Below the pieces are notes generated by a model. That model was given only the letters and a program-made list of their open reading frames with translations, was not told where the DNA came from and made no database searches. 64,000 bases of DNA from Rhizomys pruinosus (Eukaryota; Chordata; Mammalia; Rodentia; Spalacidae): assembly GCA_009823505.1 (NCBI GenBank), contig VZQC01009555.1, forward strand, positions 183,542-247,541, written 5' to 3'. Positions within the stretch are counted from its first letter, which is position 1; each line of letters starts with the position of its first letter. Positions 43,501 through 54,212 of this stretch are shown here, in pieces. Position numbers and translations under genes: made by a program.

Positions 43501-45333
43501 AGTTCTTTGGAAAATAAAAATTAGAGCCACATTAAGATCTATTTGCAAAATAAATGTTCAGGGTATATACACACACATACAGATGTTTCAGGAGATGGTA
43601 TTCATAGCTTCCATTAGCATGCTGGAAAGAAAGGGAGGGCTAGAGAACATATATGTATGAAAGCATGTGTGTCTGTGTTTGTGTGTAGGAGAGAGAGAGA
43701 CTCAACAAAATTATCAGTATGTCTGTACATTCCTATTCACATTCAATTCTCTTGAGTCACACTTGCCTCTTTCCTTTTACATAAAAATACTGAAACAAAC
43801 TTGCTATCCAGAGGCCTTCAGCAGACTCAGCAGTACACAATTCCAGGGCTCTTGTACTAAACAGAATCAGGCTCTCTGAACAGTGATCCCAGTTGCTCAT
43901 GTTTGTGAACTTCTTTCTCCCTAATCTCTAATTCTGGGTGGGTTTCAGTTACAAGGCTTCAGAAAGATCAGCCTATCATTAACTGGAGAGCTATCAAGAC
44001 TTTACTACCATCACGAGCAACAAAACCCTTGATTATACTATTACTGCTTCTACAGGAGGAATGTAAATGGTGCTGTTTTACGTGCCCCTCAGAGCCCCCG
44101 TCTGCTGACAGCAGATGAAATACACCTTGCATTTTACCTCTGGAATGACTGATTCAAATTGTGACTGATAGTAGAAGGAAATAAATGTTGATATGTTAAC
44201 ATAGCCTCCAAAATATTTTCTACATCAGAATTGTTTTACTGTTCCACACAGATGACAAACAGCCAGTATTTGAGAATGATTCATTGCAAGACCCAGCAAA
44301 GCTGAACAACAGGTATGCAACCAAATATTGACAGGACAGGGGCAGAACCCAAAGCTTAGTGTGAGAACACCATAGTTAGCAGCCCAGCAGGTGGCCTTTG
44401 CAAAGCACCAGTTTCTCCAATGAAAGGGTGTAGTAGAAAAAAAAAGAGTGTAGTAGAAATAAGAGAATAGAATTTTATGAAATAATTATTTCAGTTCATT
44501 TTTTCTAAGCAGTGAAAGTTTAAATCTATTTATATAGGTGTTGTGTATCGATTTCCACCTAGATCAAAGCTGTCTTGGGCAGACGCTCATTAAGACACAG
44601 GATGCTATAGGAGAAGGTGAAGCATCATCCACAGGGAAGCCTTAAACTCAGAAAGTAAACAACTCAGAAGCTTCAGGAAGTCCCTGAAACTGACCAGATA
44701 CCCCCACACATGCACGGGGTAACATTTGTTGAGAGACTACCTTTCACAGAAGGAAAGCCAGGGTGTCTTTGTCAGGCCTGTTTTCAGAAGTGCACAGCCT
44801 GTAGCTACCTTGATTCCAGTTGCCCTGAAGAGAAATGAGTGATTTAGGCAAAGTAGGGCAAGTGTCTCCAAGATTTCACAAATATTTTGGTACCATCAGA
44901 AAGTCAGATGTAAAAAAGAAAGATAATCTAGAATATTATTATTTTAAGCAGGAGAAACCTAAATACTTGACACTTGATTGCAAAACTGTACTTCTAACTT
45001 AATCATGGTAAATTCACTTGTCCCACTTAACAAGGTCTGTCAAGAATGTTTGATGGAAAGTGTAAAAGGCCTTGTTCTATGGGACCCCTGCACAGGCTTC
45101 ATAACCTTGCCAGGATGCCCGATGTCTTTAAGGAATTGTATTTAATTCATGGTAGCATTTCTGTATTAGTTTTGATACTTGCAAAACAGATACATTGTGT
45201 ATTGACAACAGAGCTTTTGACATGACTTTAGAGTTTGTACCTAAGCTGAGGTCTCCAACTCCTGACCCAAGCTTCCTGCTGCAATGAAAACCAAATGAAT
45301 TTTTTGAATCGTTTCCAATTTTTTAATTTATTG

Positions 45334-45334
<1 letters not shown>
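43501..45334. other. Unassigned stretch
   Basis: About 1.8 kb without a recognised repeat or gene. Short frames only. Confidence 0.4.

Positions 45335-45374
<40 letters not shown>
45335..45374. repeat. (TA)n microsatellite
   Basis: Twenty TA units at the 3' border of LINE-1 copy C. Confidence 0.95.
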
Positions 45375-45375
<1 letters not shown>

Positions 45376-45379
45376 TTTT

Positions 45380-48300
45380 TTTATTGTTTTTTTTACATTT
45401 TGTACAATCAATCTAGACCGTTGCTCCTCTCCAAACCCCCGACCCCACCAGATTCACCATTTCAGTCAGTTTCTTTGATGCAGTCTCTTTCTGTTGTTGG
45501 TGTTGTTGGTGTTTGTTCCAATATACATCACTCCCAACAAGAAATATTTACAACTAGGTTACTGGCTCTAGCATCCTCAGATGAGGGATACCATTTGTCA
45601 TTTGTTTTTCTGGGACTGTGTTACTTCACTTAGCATAATATCTTCTACTTTCATCCACTTACCTGCAAAGTTCATGGTGTTGTCTTTTTTTACAGTTTCA
45701 TAGAAATTCCATTGTGTAGATGTACCCCTTTTCTCTACCCAACCTTCGTTTTGAGGGGCGGGCAGGCATTTGGGTTGGTTTTCCAGCTCTTTTTTGTTAT
45801 TGTGAACAGAGCTTCAATAAAACATGCTATGAATGTATCTCTGTGGTAAGATGTGTCTTCTTGTGTTATATACCCAGGAGTGGTTATACTGGGTCAGGTG
45901 ATAAGCCATTTTGAGTTTATCAACAAGTTCTCCACACTGCTTTCCATAGTGGCTGTACAAGTTTACATTCCCATCAGCACTGAATGAGTGTTCCCTTTCC
46001 CCACAACCCCTCCAGCACTTGTATATTTGTTTTCTTGTCCTGGCCAGTCTTATCGGAAAGAGATGATATATCTTAAAGTGGTTTTTTATTTTGCATTTCC
46101 TTAATTATTAGTGATGTTGAATATTTTTAAGATGTTTCTCAGCCATCTCTAATTCATCACTTGTGAAAGTCTCTGTTCAGCTCTTTTCTCATCTTTTAAG
46201 TGATTTATTTGTTTTCCTTTCTTCTTTGTTGTTTTTTGAGTACTTTATATATTCTGAAGGGAAACTCAATGCTTTGTCCGATGTATCTGCTGTGTGAAGG
46301 TTTCCTCCAATTTCTGTGGGTTTCTCTTCACTTCCTTGATTGTTTTCTTTTGTGTACAGAAGCTTTTGAACTTAATGAGGTCCACTTGTCAATTGCCTAC
46401 TTTAATTCTTGTGCACGCTGATTTAGGAAGTCTTTTCCTATGCCTTAATGACTTGTAGCCTGCTGCCCCACTTTTTCTTCTCCCCCCTTCAGGTAGTTGG
46501 GGTTTTCACGTTTGATGGTCTTTAATCCATCTGCAGTTGACTTTTGTACAGGGTGAAGAGGTGGTAGGGGTTGTTGGGTTTAATTTCTTCTTCTATGTTG
46601 AATCCAGTTTTTGCCAACACCACTTGCTGAAGATGCTGTCTGTCTCCATTGTGCCTTCTTGGCCCTGTCAAATATGAGGTGGGTGAAATTGTACGTACGT
46701 GCTCAAGTTTGGATCTTCGTTTTGTTTCCACTTGGTCAACCGGTTTTGTTTGCTTTTTGCCAGCAGTACCTTTGTTTTTATGACTATAGCCCTGTCGGAT
46801 AGTTTGAAGTCTGGTATAGAGATCCCCCTGTATTCATCTTTTCACTCAGGGTTTGCTTTGGCTCTATTCAGAGTCTTTGTTTTCCATATGAAATTAAGGA
46901 CTTTTTTTCCAGCCTGTGAAGAGATGAAAGAAACTCTTGGGGATTTTAATTGGGATTGCATTAATCTGTACAAGAGTTTGATAGAATGAACATTTTACTA
47001 TATTAATTTTCCCAATCCATGGAGCATGGGAGTTTTTTTTTTTTTTTTTTTTATGTTTTTTTTCTTATCATATCCCCTCTTCAGGGGTTTTCAAATTTTT
47101 TTGTTGTAGGATCTTTGGTGTCTTGGTTTTAGGTTGTTCTATGTATTTTATGTTTTTGAGGCTATTGTGAGTGGGAAGGTCTCCTTGTATTCCTTCTTCA
47201 GTTGCTTGTTGTTGGTGTAAAGAAAGACTACTGATTTTTCTAGGTTAATTTTGTATCCTGCCACTTTACTGAAACTCTTAATCGTTTCTAGGAGGTTTCT
47301 GGTGGAGTTTTTAGCATCCCTTAAGTAAACAATCATATCATCAGCAAAAAGGGATAGCTTGACTTCCTCTTTTCCAATTAGTACTCCTTTAATTTCCTTT
47401 TCTTGCCTTACTGCCCTAGCAAGTGTTTCAAGCACTATATTGAAGAGGAGTGGTGTCAGAGGGCAGCCTTGCTGAGTTCCTACCTTAAAGGGAATGCTTC
47501 TGTTGTTTCCCCATTTAGTATATGGCTTTGATTACATTGAGGAATGATCCCTCCAATCCAATTCCCTCTAGGGCTTTAAGCATGAAGGGATGCTGGATTT
47601 TGTCAAAGGCTTTTTCAGCATCAATTGAGATGATAGTGTGCTTTTTGTCTTTCAGTCCATTTATATCCTTGATGATATTTATTGATTTTTGTATGCTGAA
47701 CCATCCCTGCATCTCTGGTATGAAGCCAACTGGGTCATGATGGACGATCTTCTTGATGTGAGTCTCTATGTGATTTGCAAGTATCCTGTTTAGAAGTTTT
47801 ACATCTGTGTTCATTAATGAGATGGGTCTATAGTTCTCCTTTTTGGTTGTATCTTTGCCTGGTTTTGGTAATAGAGTGATGCTGGCTTCATAGAAGGAAT
47901 TTGGGAGAATTCCCTCTGTATCCTTCTAAACAATTTCAGTAATAATGGTTGTAAGTCTTTTTGAAATGTTTTATAGAATTCTGCCGTGAAACCATCTGGG
48001 CATGGGCTTTTTTTAGTTAGGAGTTTTCTTATTACATCTTCAATTTCTTCATATATTATGGGTCTGCTTAAGCTGTCAATCTCTTCTTGGTTGAGCTTTG
48101 GTGATTCCCAGGATTTCAGATATTCATCCATTTCTTCTAGGTTTTCAAACTTAGTAGAGTATAGACTTTTGAAGTATTCCCTTATGGTGGTCTGGATCTT
48201 TTCATTGTCTGTTGTGATATTTCCCCTTTCATCATGGATTCTATTGATTTGGAGTTGTTCCTTCTTTGTTTTGGTTAACTGGGCTAGAGATCTGTCTATC

Positions 48301-49715
48301 TTGTTTATTCTCTCAAAGTACCAACTTTTAGATTCATTGGTTTTCTGTATGGTTTTCTTTGTTTCTATTTCATTGATTTCTGCTCTGATTTTTGTTATTT
48401 CTTCCTGTCTGCCGCATTTAGGGTTCATTTGTTGTTGTCTCTCACGTGTTTTTATCTCCAGTGTTAGATCATTCACTTGTGCTCTTTCTGTTTTTTGTTT
48501 TGTTTTGTTTTGTTTTGTTTGTAGGCACCCAGTGCTATAAACTTCCCTCTTAAGACTGCTTTTAAAGAGTCCCATAGGTTTTGTTGTGTCGTATTATGAT
48601 TGTCATTCAATTCCAGGAATGCTTTTATTTCTTTCTTTATTTCTTACTTGACCCATTCATTATTCAGGAGAGTGTTGTTTAGTCTCCATGTGTTCTTGTA
48701 GGTTGTGGGGCTTATCCTGGTGTTGATATTGAGCTTTATTGCACTGTGGTCTGATAGAATGCATGAAATTATTTCAATCTTTTTGTATTTCTGGAGGTTT
48801 CTTCTGTGTCCCAGTATGTGGTCTATTTTGGAGAGTGTTCCATGGGGTGCTGAGTAGAAAGTTCAGATGTCTCTCTGTTTATTCTTTGTCCTGTTGATCT
48901 GCCCAAAGGTCTTAGTGGGGTATTGAAGTCCCCTACTATTAGTGTGCTACGGTTAGTCTGTGCCTTGAGGTCCTGAAGAATTGTCTTTATAAAGTTTCGT
49001 GCACCAGAGTTTGGTGCATATACATTCATGATTGTGAAATCTTCATGGTCAATTGTTCCTTTGATGAAGATGTAATGGCCTTCTTTGACTCTTTTGATTT
49101 CTTTTACTTTGAAGTCTATTTTGCTGATATTAAAATAGCAACCCCTGCTTTCTTTTTGGTACCATTTGCTTGGAATATTTTTTCCATCCCTTCACCTTAA
49201 GTTGGTGCCTATCCTTGACAATGGGATGGGTTTCTTGTAGACAGCATATAGATGGGTTTTGTTTCCTAATCCAATCTCCCACTCTATGCCTTTTGATTGG
49301 GGAGTTTAGTCCATTAATAGTTAAGGTTATAATTAAAAGATGCATGTTGCTTCCTTTCACCTTATTATCCATTTGCATTTTTAGTCTAGGTTTCTACTTC
49401 TGTAGTTATGTTTTAATTAGTTTCTCTTTCTAGGTGCTTGGGAATAGTTGCTCCTCTCCTCTGCCCTTTGAATTGCTTCAAGTATTTTCCAAAGGGTTGG
49501 TTTTCTGGACATGTATTCTATCATCTTGTTTATGTCATGGAACATTTTTCTCTCTCCTTCAACTATAGTTGGCATTTTTGTTGGGTATAGTAATCTGAGT
49601 TGGCATCTATAGTCCTTTAACACTGGGAATGCTTTGCTCCATGTTCTTCTTGCTTTCATAGTTTGCTCTGAGATGTCAGTTCTAATTCTGATGGGTTTCC
49701 CCTTATATGTAACTT
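45380..49715 (-). mobile_element. LINE-1 copy C: 3' UTR, most of ORF2, end of ORF1
   Basis: The most complete LINE-1 here. From right to left on the minus strand: ORF1 carboxyl end (frame 49417-49659, with 'PVLKDYRCQLRLLYPTKMP'), ORF2 start at 49378 with the endonuclease opening ('NGLNSPIKRHRVGDW', 'CCLQETHPIVK'), a 253-codon middle frame (47814-48575), the reverse transcriptase ('[15 protein letters not shown]' in 47515-47814; '[11 protein letters not shown]' in 47148-47435), then the ORF2 end and 3' untranslated region (45380-45650). Frameshifts and stops separate these frames. It is 5'-truncated inside ORF1. The half from 45380 to about 47140 carries many small indels. Confidence 0.92.
48489..48521. 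repeat. (TTTTG)n repeat inside LINE-1 ORF2
   Basis: About seven TTTTG units, giving Lys/Asn/Gln-rich codons on the minus strand. They have expanded within the ORF2 linker of copy C. Confidence 0.9.
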
Positions 49716-49991
49716 GTTATTTTTCTCTTGTGTAAAGCCAAATAAATTTTATTAGAGACTCTGGTCAGTTCTACCCCGTACCTTCTACCTTCTGTGGGCT
49801 TTATTGATGTTCATTTGTTACTTATTATTATTACTATTCATAGTCATTTGTTAATATAATGGTGAGAAAACAAGCCACCGCATGGAACCAAACACTTGCA
49901 AGGTTATAAGGAAGAAGTTCTGCAAACTGCATGGCTGAGCAAAGCTAGCCTCACAAAACTGTAATGGAGCCACAAAGGAAAGGAATTGATT

Positions 49992-50000
49992 TCTCTCTCT

Positions 50001-50043
<43 letters not shown>

Positions 50044-50062
50044 CTCTCACTCTCGCTCTCCT
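49992..50062. repeat. (CT)n microsatellite
   Basis: About 70 bases of CT with few interruptions. A looser TTTC/CCTT-rich zone follows to about 50260. Confidence 0.95.
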
Positions 50063-50263
50063 TCCTGTATGATCAGCAGAACTCTATTACTTTTCTTTCT
50101 TTCTCTTCTTTCCTCTTTCTTTCTTTCTGACTCTCCTTTTTCTTCCTCTATTAGTTCCTTCTTTCCCTCCTTCCCTCCCTTCTCTCGAATTCATTCTTTC
50201 TTTCTCCCTTGTCTAGCTCTCCCTGCATATTTTCCACCCTCCTTTTCTTTCTTTGACAGTCTT

Positions 50264-50471
50264 CTTTTTTATTTATTATTTTTTATGTGTATGAATGTAC
50301 TGTCTGCATGTAGGTTGGTGCGCCTGTGTCGTGCAATGCTGCGGAGGTCAGAAGAGGGTGTTGGATTCCCCTGGAACTGGAGTCAAAGATGGCTCTTAGC
50401 CACCATATGGGTGCTGGGAATCAAACCCGGGTCCTCTGTGCTCTTAACCTTTGAGCCATCTCTCCAGCCCC
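50264..50471 (-). mobile_element. B2-type SINE with 14-bp target duplication
   Basis: A minus-strand B2 lacking the 17-bp duplication. Flanks 'tctttgacagtctt' (50250-50263) and 'tctttgacaatctt' (50472-50485) differ by one base. The head at the right end ends 'gagccatctctccagcccc'. Part of the tRNA-like region is deleted ('gtcctctgtgctcttaacc'). Confidence 0.95.
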
Positions 50472-50569
50472 TCTTTGACAATCTTCCGTAGCCCATGCTG
50501 ACCTCAAAATCCCTACATTGCCAAGGATGAATTTGAACTTCTAATCCTCCTGCCTCCATAGTGGGTTTC

Positions 50570-51128
50570 GGTGGGAATGGAACTTTCTGTGTGGCTTGAA
50601 GCGAGAACTTGTAAAACCTGTCCCAAAAGATCTCTAGTTATCTGACATCTCTGTGGGCATTCAGAGTTATCTGCAGCAGGAAGATTCAAGATATTACAAT
50701 GATTCTTGCTTCGCCTTATTTTTGCAAAGTTCCAGGCCCCTTCCCTTGAGGCATTGAGCAAAATGTCACACCTTTAGTTACCTGTTGCACAAACCGATGC
50801 TCTGCAGCCCCCCAATTAAAACCAAGGTGGATCACCCCAACCTTCCACCTGCCCCTCACTTCCTCGCCCAGAGCACAGTAGCCTTCAATATATAGACCTC
50901 ACTGGCAGAAAATAAAGGGAGCTCCTATTCTCCCTGGCTCTCTGCGTGTGTGAGTCCATTCATTTCAACGGGTGATCTGCAGTTCATCCCCCCCCCCACT
51001 TCTTGCAGGAGTGAAGCCTAGAGACTGTCAGCCTGCAGGCAGGAGACAAGTCCTGGAGCTGAGCCAAGAAGGGAAGAACAGGGTGTGGAATGCAATCACG
51101 CATGACACAATGACATTGAATAAGAACA
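50570..51128 (+). mobile_element. Solo LTR of the ERVK-like family with 6-bp target duplication
   Basis: A 559-bp LTR corresponds end to end with 24807-25377, including the segment deleted from the 3' LTR at 32159. It starts with 'ggtgggaatgg' (first T changed) and ends 'aagaaca'. The 6-bp 'ggtttc' stands directly before (50564-50569) and after (51129-51134). It arose from a provirus by LTR-LTR recombination. Confidence 0.93.
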
Positions 51129-51143
51129 GGTTTCATGAGGTAG

Positions 51144-51212
51144 TAGGGCTCAAAGCCAGTGCTTCCTGCATGCCAGGCAAGCGCTCTACCACCTGAGCTA
51201 CATCCCCACTCC
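51144..51212 (-). mobile_element. ID-type SINE (tRNA-Ala-like)
   Basis: The minus strand reads 'ggggatgtagctcaggtggt', 'agagcgcttgcctggcatgc', which is a clear ID/BC1-like unit with A and B boxes. It begins right after the solo LTR's target duplication. Confidence 0.8.
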
Positions 51213-51249
51213 TCTCCTGTTTCTTTTTCTTAAATGGCTACATATGGCA

Positions 51250-51345
51250 GTTATTATGTTAGGGCATTTTATAGCATCTCATTTAACTGACTCAACCTAA
51301 AATGAGGTATTTTCTTCACTTCCAGGTAAAGAGAGCAAAATCTGC
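51250..51345 (+). mobile_element. Ancient MIR SINE fragment
   Basis: 'atagcatctcatttaactga' followed by 'aaaatgaggtattttcttc' and 'ccaggtaaagaga' follows the MIR core-to-3' order. High divergence, boundaries approximate. Confidence 0.4.
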
Positions 51346-51988
51346 TGCAGCCCTCCTGAGGCAATGGCACTAAATACGAGAGACTAGAGTTTCAGTCTCA
51401 GGGAATCTGGATACTTATTCTATGGTGTCTGGCACATTGAAGACACTGCAGGCCAGGCTATATTCTTTTAGCAGATACCAAGACATAAGCCATCTGCTGG
51501 GGATAAGGGGAGGAAATTCCGGGTATGTATTAAGTTAATTCCCTCTACAGCTAAATTGCTGTTTATCAGCCACTAGCCAGAGTGTCTCTAATCCCCAGAA
51601 ACACCAGACACCATATGCTTCAGTGCCAGGCAGAGAGCTTGCCAGCCACACTACCCCATGGGGAATTTGTGGTGTGTAACTTTGTATCAAATATTCTATC
51701 CACTGAGATCAGGAAGATGCAAATCATTTTCGTGATCAAACACCATGAAGCTTTTAAATAGGTAGAGATTACATATTACATCTGACTGCTGAAAAATCTC
51801 AATAAAGTTACCATAAACAGAAATCCACACATATAACAAATCACACTTAACTGTGGCTGGTACCTGATTTATGTGAGACTATAAATTATTGATTCATGCG
51901 AACATGGTCCTGGAGGGAAGCCCAGACTAGGAAATGTAAAAGGGAATTTTATGAAAAAGAAAGAAAAGGACAGACAAGAACCTTTATC
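51346..51988. other. Unassigned stretch
   Basis: No recognised repeat or gene. Confidence 0.4.
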
Positions 51989-52100
51989 CCCTCTGTCTCC
52001 TCTCTCCCTCTCTCCCTCTCTCCATCTCTCCCTCTCTCCCTCTCTCCCTCTCTCTCTCCTCTCTCCCTCTCTCCCTGTCTCCCTCTCTCTCCCTCTCTCC
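51989..52100. repeat. (CTCTCCCT)n microsatellite
   Basis: About 110 bases of CTCTCCCT units with small variations. Frames rich in Ser/Leu/Pro across it are compositional. Confidence 0.95.
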
Positions 52101-53165
52101 CAAGCACAGTGGAACCTGACATTTACTCAGAAAGTATCACCTACTTGGCAATGTAATTTCCAAGCAACTAAAGCTTTCTCAGTTTTCCATAGAATGAGAT
52201 GGAATGGCGGACAGAACAGAAGCTACACACCCATTTGAGTTGTTCTGTTCCCCTCTTCCAGCCTTCCACTCAGCATTCTTACCTTTCTTCCCCTTTGTTT
52301 GCTTATTATTGTGTCTGCATGCATTAAGAATACACAGTATGTCCCATCAAGCATCAAGATCTGACCATATAGGTGGAGCCTCCTTTGGTCGGGTGGTCAG
52401 GTGGTCACTTACCTAAGAGAATATCATTCCAGTTGGATGGAAACAGCATCTCCAATGACTTCATAAACTACCAAATAAGAGTCAATGCTTGCATTAACAC
52501 TAGGTCATAGTCTAAATTTGTGGTTCATTAATGTGCTACCTGTTTATTTGTTTAATGGTTCCGCATATCCTTCCTTCTCTTCAGTAACAGTTACTCAGAA
52601 AACAAGTGGACTCACAACCTCTATCATGGGGCATCTTTCCCCTTCAAACTAATGTGGTGCCCCAGAGTAAGTGATGGAGAAACAGAAAGGGGCCAGACTG
52701 TTTGAAAACACAAAAACCTGCTGCTGTTTGTGCATCCAAAATAAAGATCTGCGCTGAGTCCTGCATCCGATATGGCCGGGGAAGAGGAGCAGAGATGCCG
52801 CTGCGCTAATGATGCCGATCAGGGTTCCTTTGCGCTGCAGCCCCATTATTTGGCAGTGCTCGCCTTGAATATTATGTTAGAACACAATCTGTGTTGATCA
52901 CGGAAAGAGAGCTAAGATCTGGCCATGCTGCCCACGGTGAGCAGGGGAGTCATCTTCTTTTTATATCCTCATCTTCAATACACAGAGCTAACAACCCTGT
53001 TATCACCAGGAAGGGACATTCCAGTAGAAACATGGGTGTTACTATCACAAAGAAAGGAAATATATTCCATCAGAAGAATCAGGAAATACAGGATTATTCG
53101 ACATAAACACGAACAGTTTCAGGTGGTGTAGAAAACATTTCAGAAATAGAAGCAACGATTCTATT
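52101..53165. other. Unassigned stretch with a short CpG-bearing segment
   Basis: No recognised repeat. Around 52745-52910 the sequence is richer in CpG than anywhere nearby ('gcatccgatatggccgggg', 'gatgccgctgcgctaatgat'). A 65-codon minus frame (52649-52846) opens over it with a hydrophobic start. There are no splice, promoter or homology signals that I can support. Confidence 0.4.
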
Positions 53166-53180
53166 AAAGATGGAGTAGAA

Positions 53181-53436
53181 GGGCTGGAGAGATGGCCTAG
53201 CGGTTAAGAGCGCCGACTGCTCTTGCAGAGGACCCGGGTTCGATCCCCAGCACCCACATGGTGGCTGAGAACCGTCTGAAACTCCAATTCCGGGAGAACT
53301 CCAGCTCCAGGGGAATCCGACACCCACTTCTGACCTCCGCGGCATCGCACGACACGGGTGCACAGACTTGCATGCAGACAGTACATTCGTCCACATACAG
53401 AAATAAATAAAAAATTAATTTAAAAATTTTTAAAAA
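53181..53436 (+). mobile_element. B2-type SINE (duplicated subfamily), full length
   Basis: The best preserved copy: 'gggctggagagatggcctag', intact B box 'gggttcgatcc', the 17-bp duplication ('aactccaattccgggag' then 'aactccagctccagggg'), and a tail with AAATAAATAAAA. Target duplications 'aaagatggagtagaa' lie at 53166-53180 and 53437-53451. Minus-strand frames over it are not genes. Confidence 0.97.
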
Positions 53437-53451
53437 AAAGATGGAGTAGAA

Positions 53452-54212
53452 AAATACTTAGTCTCTGGGTTTAACCCAAGGGAGAAAAGAAATGAATGAG
53501 AGAAGGGGAAGATGAGGGAGGGAAGGCAGTTTAGGTAGACATCTGACATCTGACAGCACATTGAGTCCCGAGCCAAAACATTGTATTGGTTCTGGGAAAT
53601 AATGAGACTCTATTTATGAAATTATAAAGATACAGGTGGCCACAGTTGTGCTTGCAACAATGAGTCTAATAAACAATTTTTATACTAAATCCTAAGAAGT
53701 TTGTGGGCACTATGGAGACATGCATGCAACACTGTAACCACCTGCATTGAGAAGCTAAGCTTACCACAGGATATTTCTGGAGACAACTCAGAGAAAATAT
53801 TGAACATTAAAGATACAAAACAAGTAAGTTAAAATGGAGATTCAACTTTTGATTTTGTGAGGGAAAAAGTAACATAAAACAAATGACATACTTTAGTGAG
53901 ATGGCTACATACTTAATTCTGGATTCATAGAGAGTTTTAAATGACCCTGGACATGGAGAATGGATTCTTTGACCCTCATTTTGATGGCCATTGAACAGGT
54001 ATAATCCCTACTGCTCACTGCTGCTTTGGGATTGAAAAGTTAAATAAGATCAATCACTAAGGAGTTTCAGAACTGTGAGAGAACAATCACAACAGTATAA
54101 TCTGAAAATAATTATTATCAGTTTAATTTTTAAAAGGGAATGCATCAAGTGAATGTGATTTCACCACAAAAGACAAAAACACCACATAAAGTTTCAAGGA
54201 TGGCATTCTTAC
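53452..54212. other. Unassigned stretch
   Basis: No recognised repeat or gene. Confidence 0.4.

Noticed and set aside
53094..53396. Minus frames of 60-100 codons, also seen at 28276-28509 and 55452-55879
   Set aside because: The same peptide recurs wherever the young B2 SINE occurs; it is a translation of the SINE.
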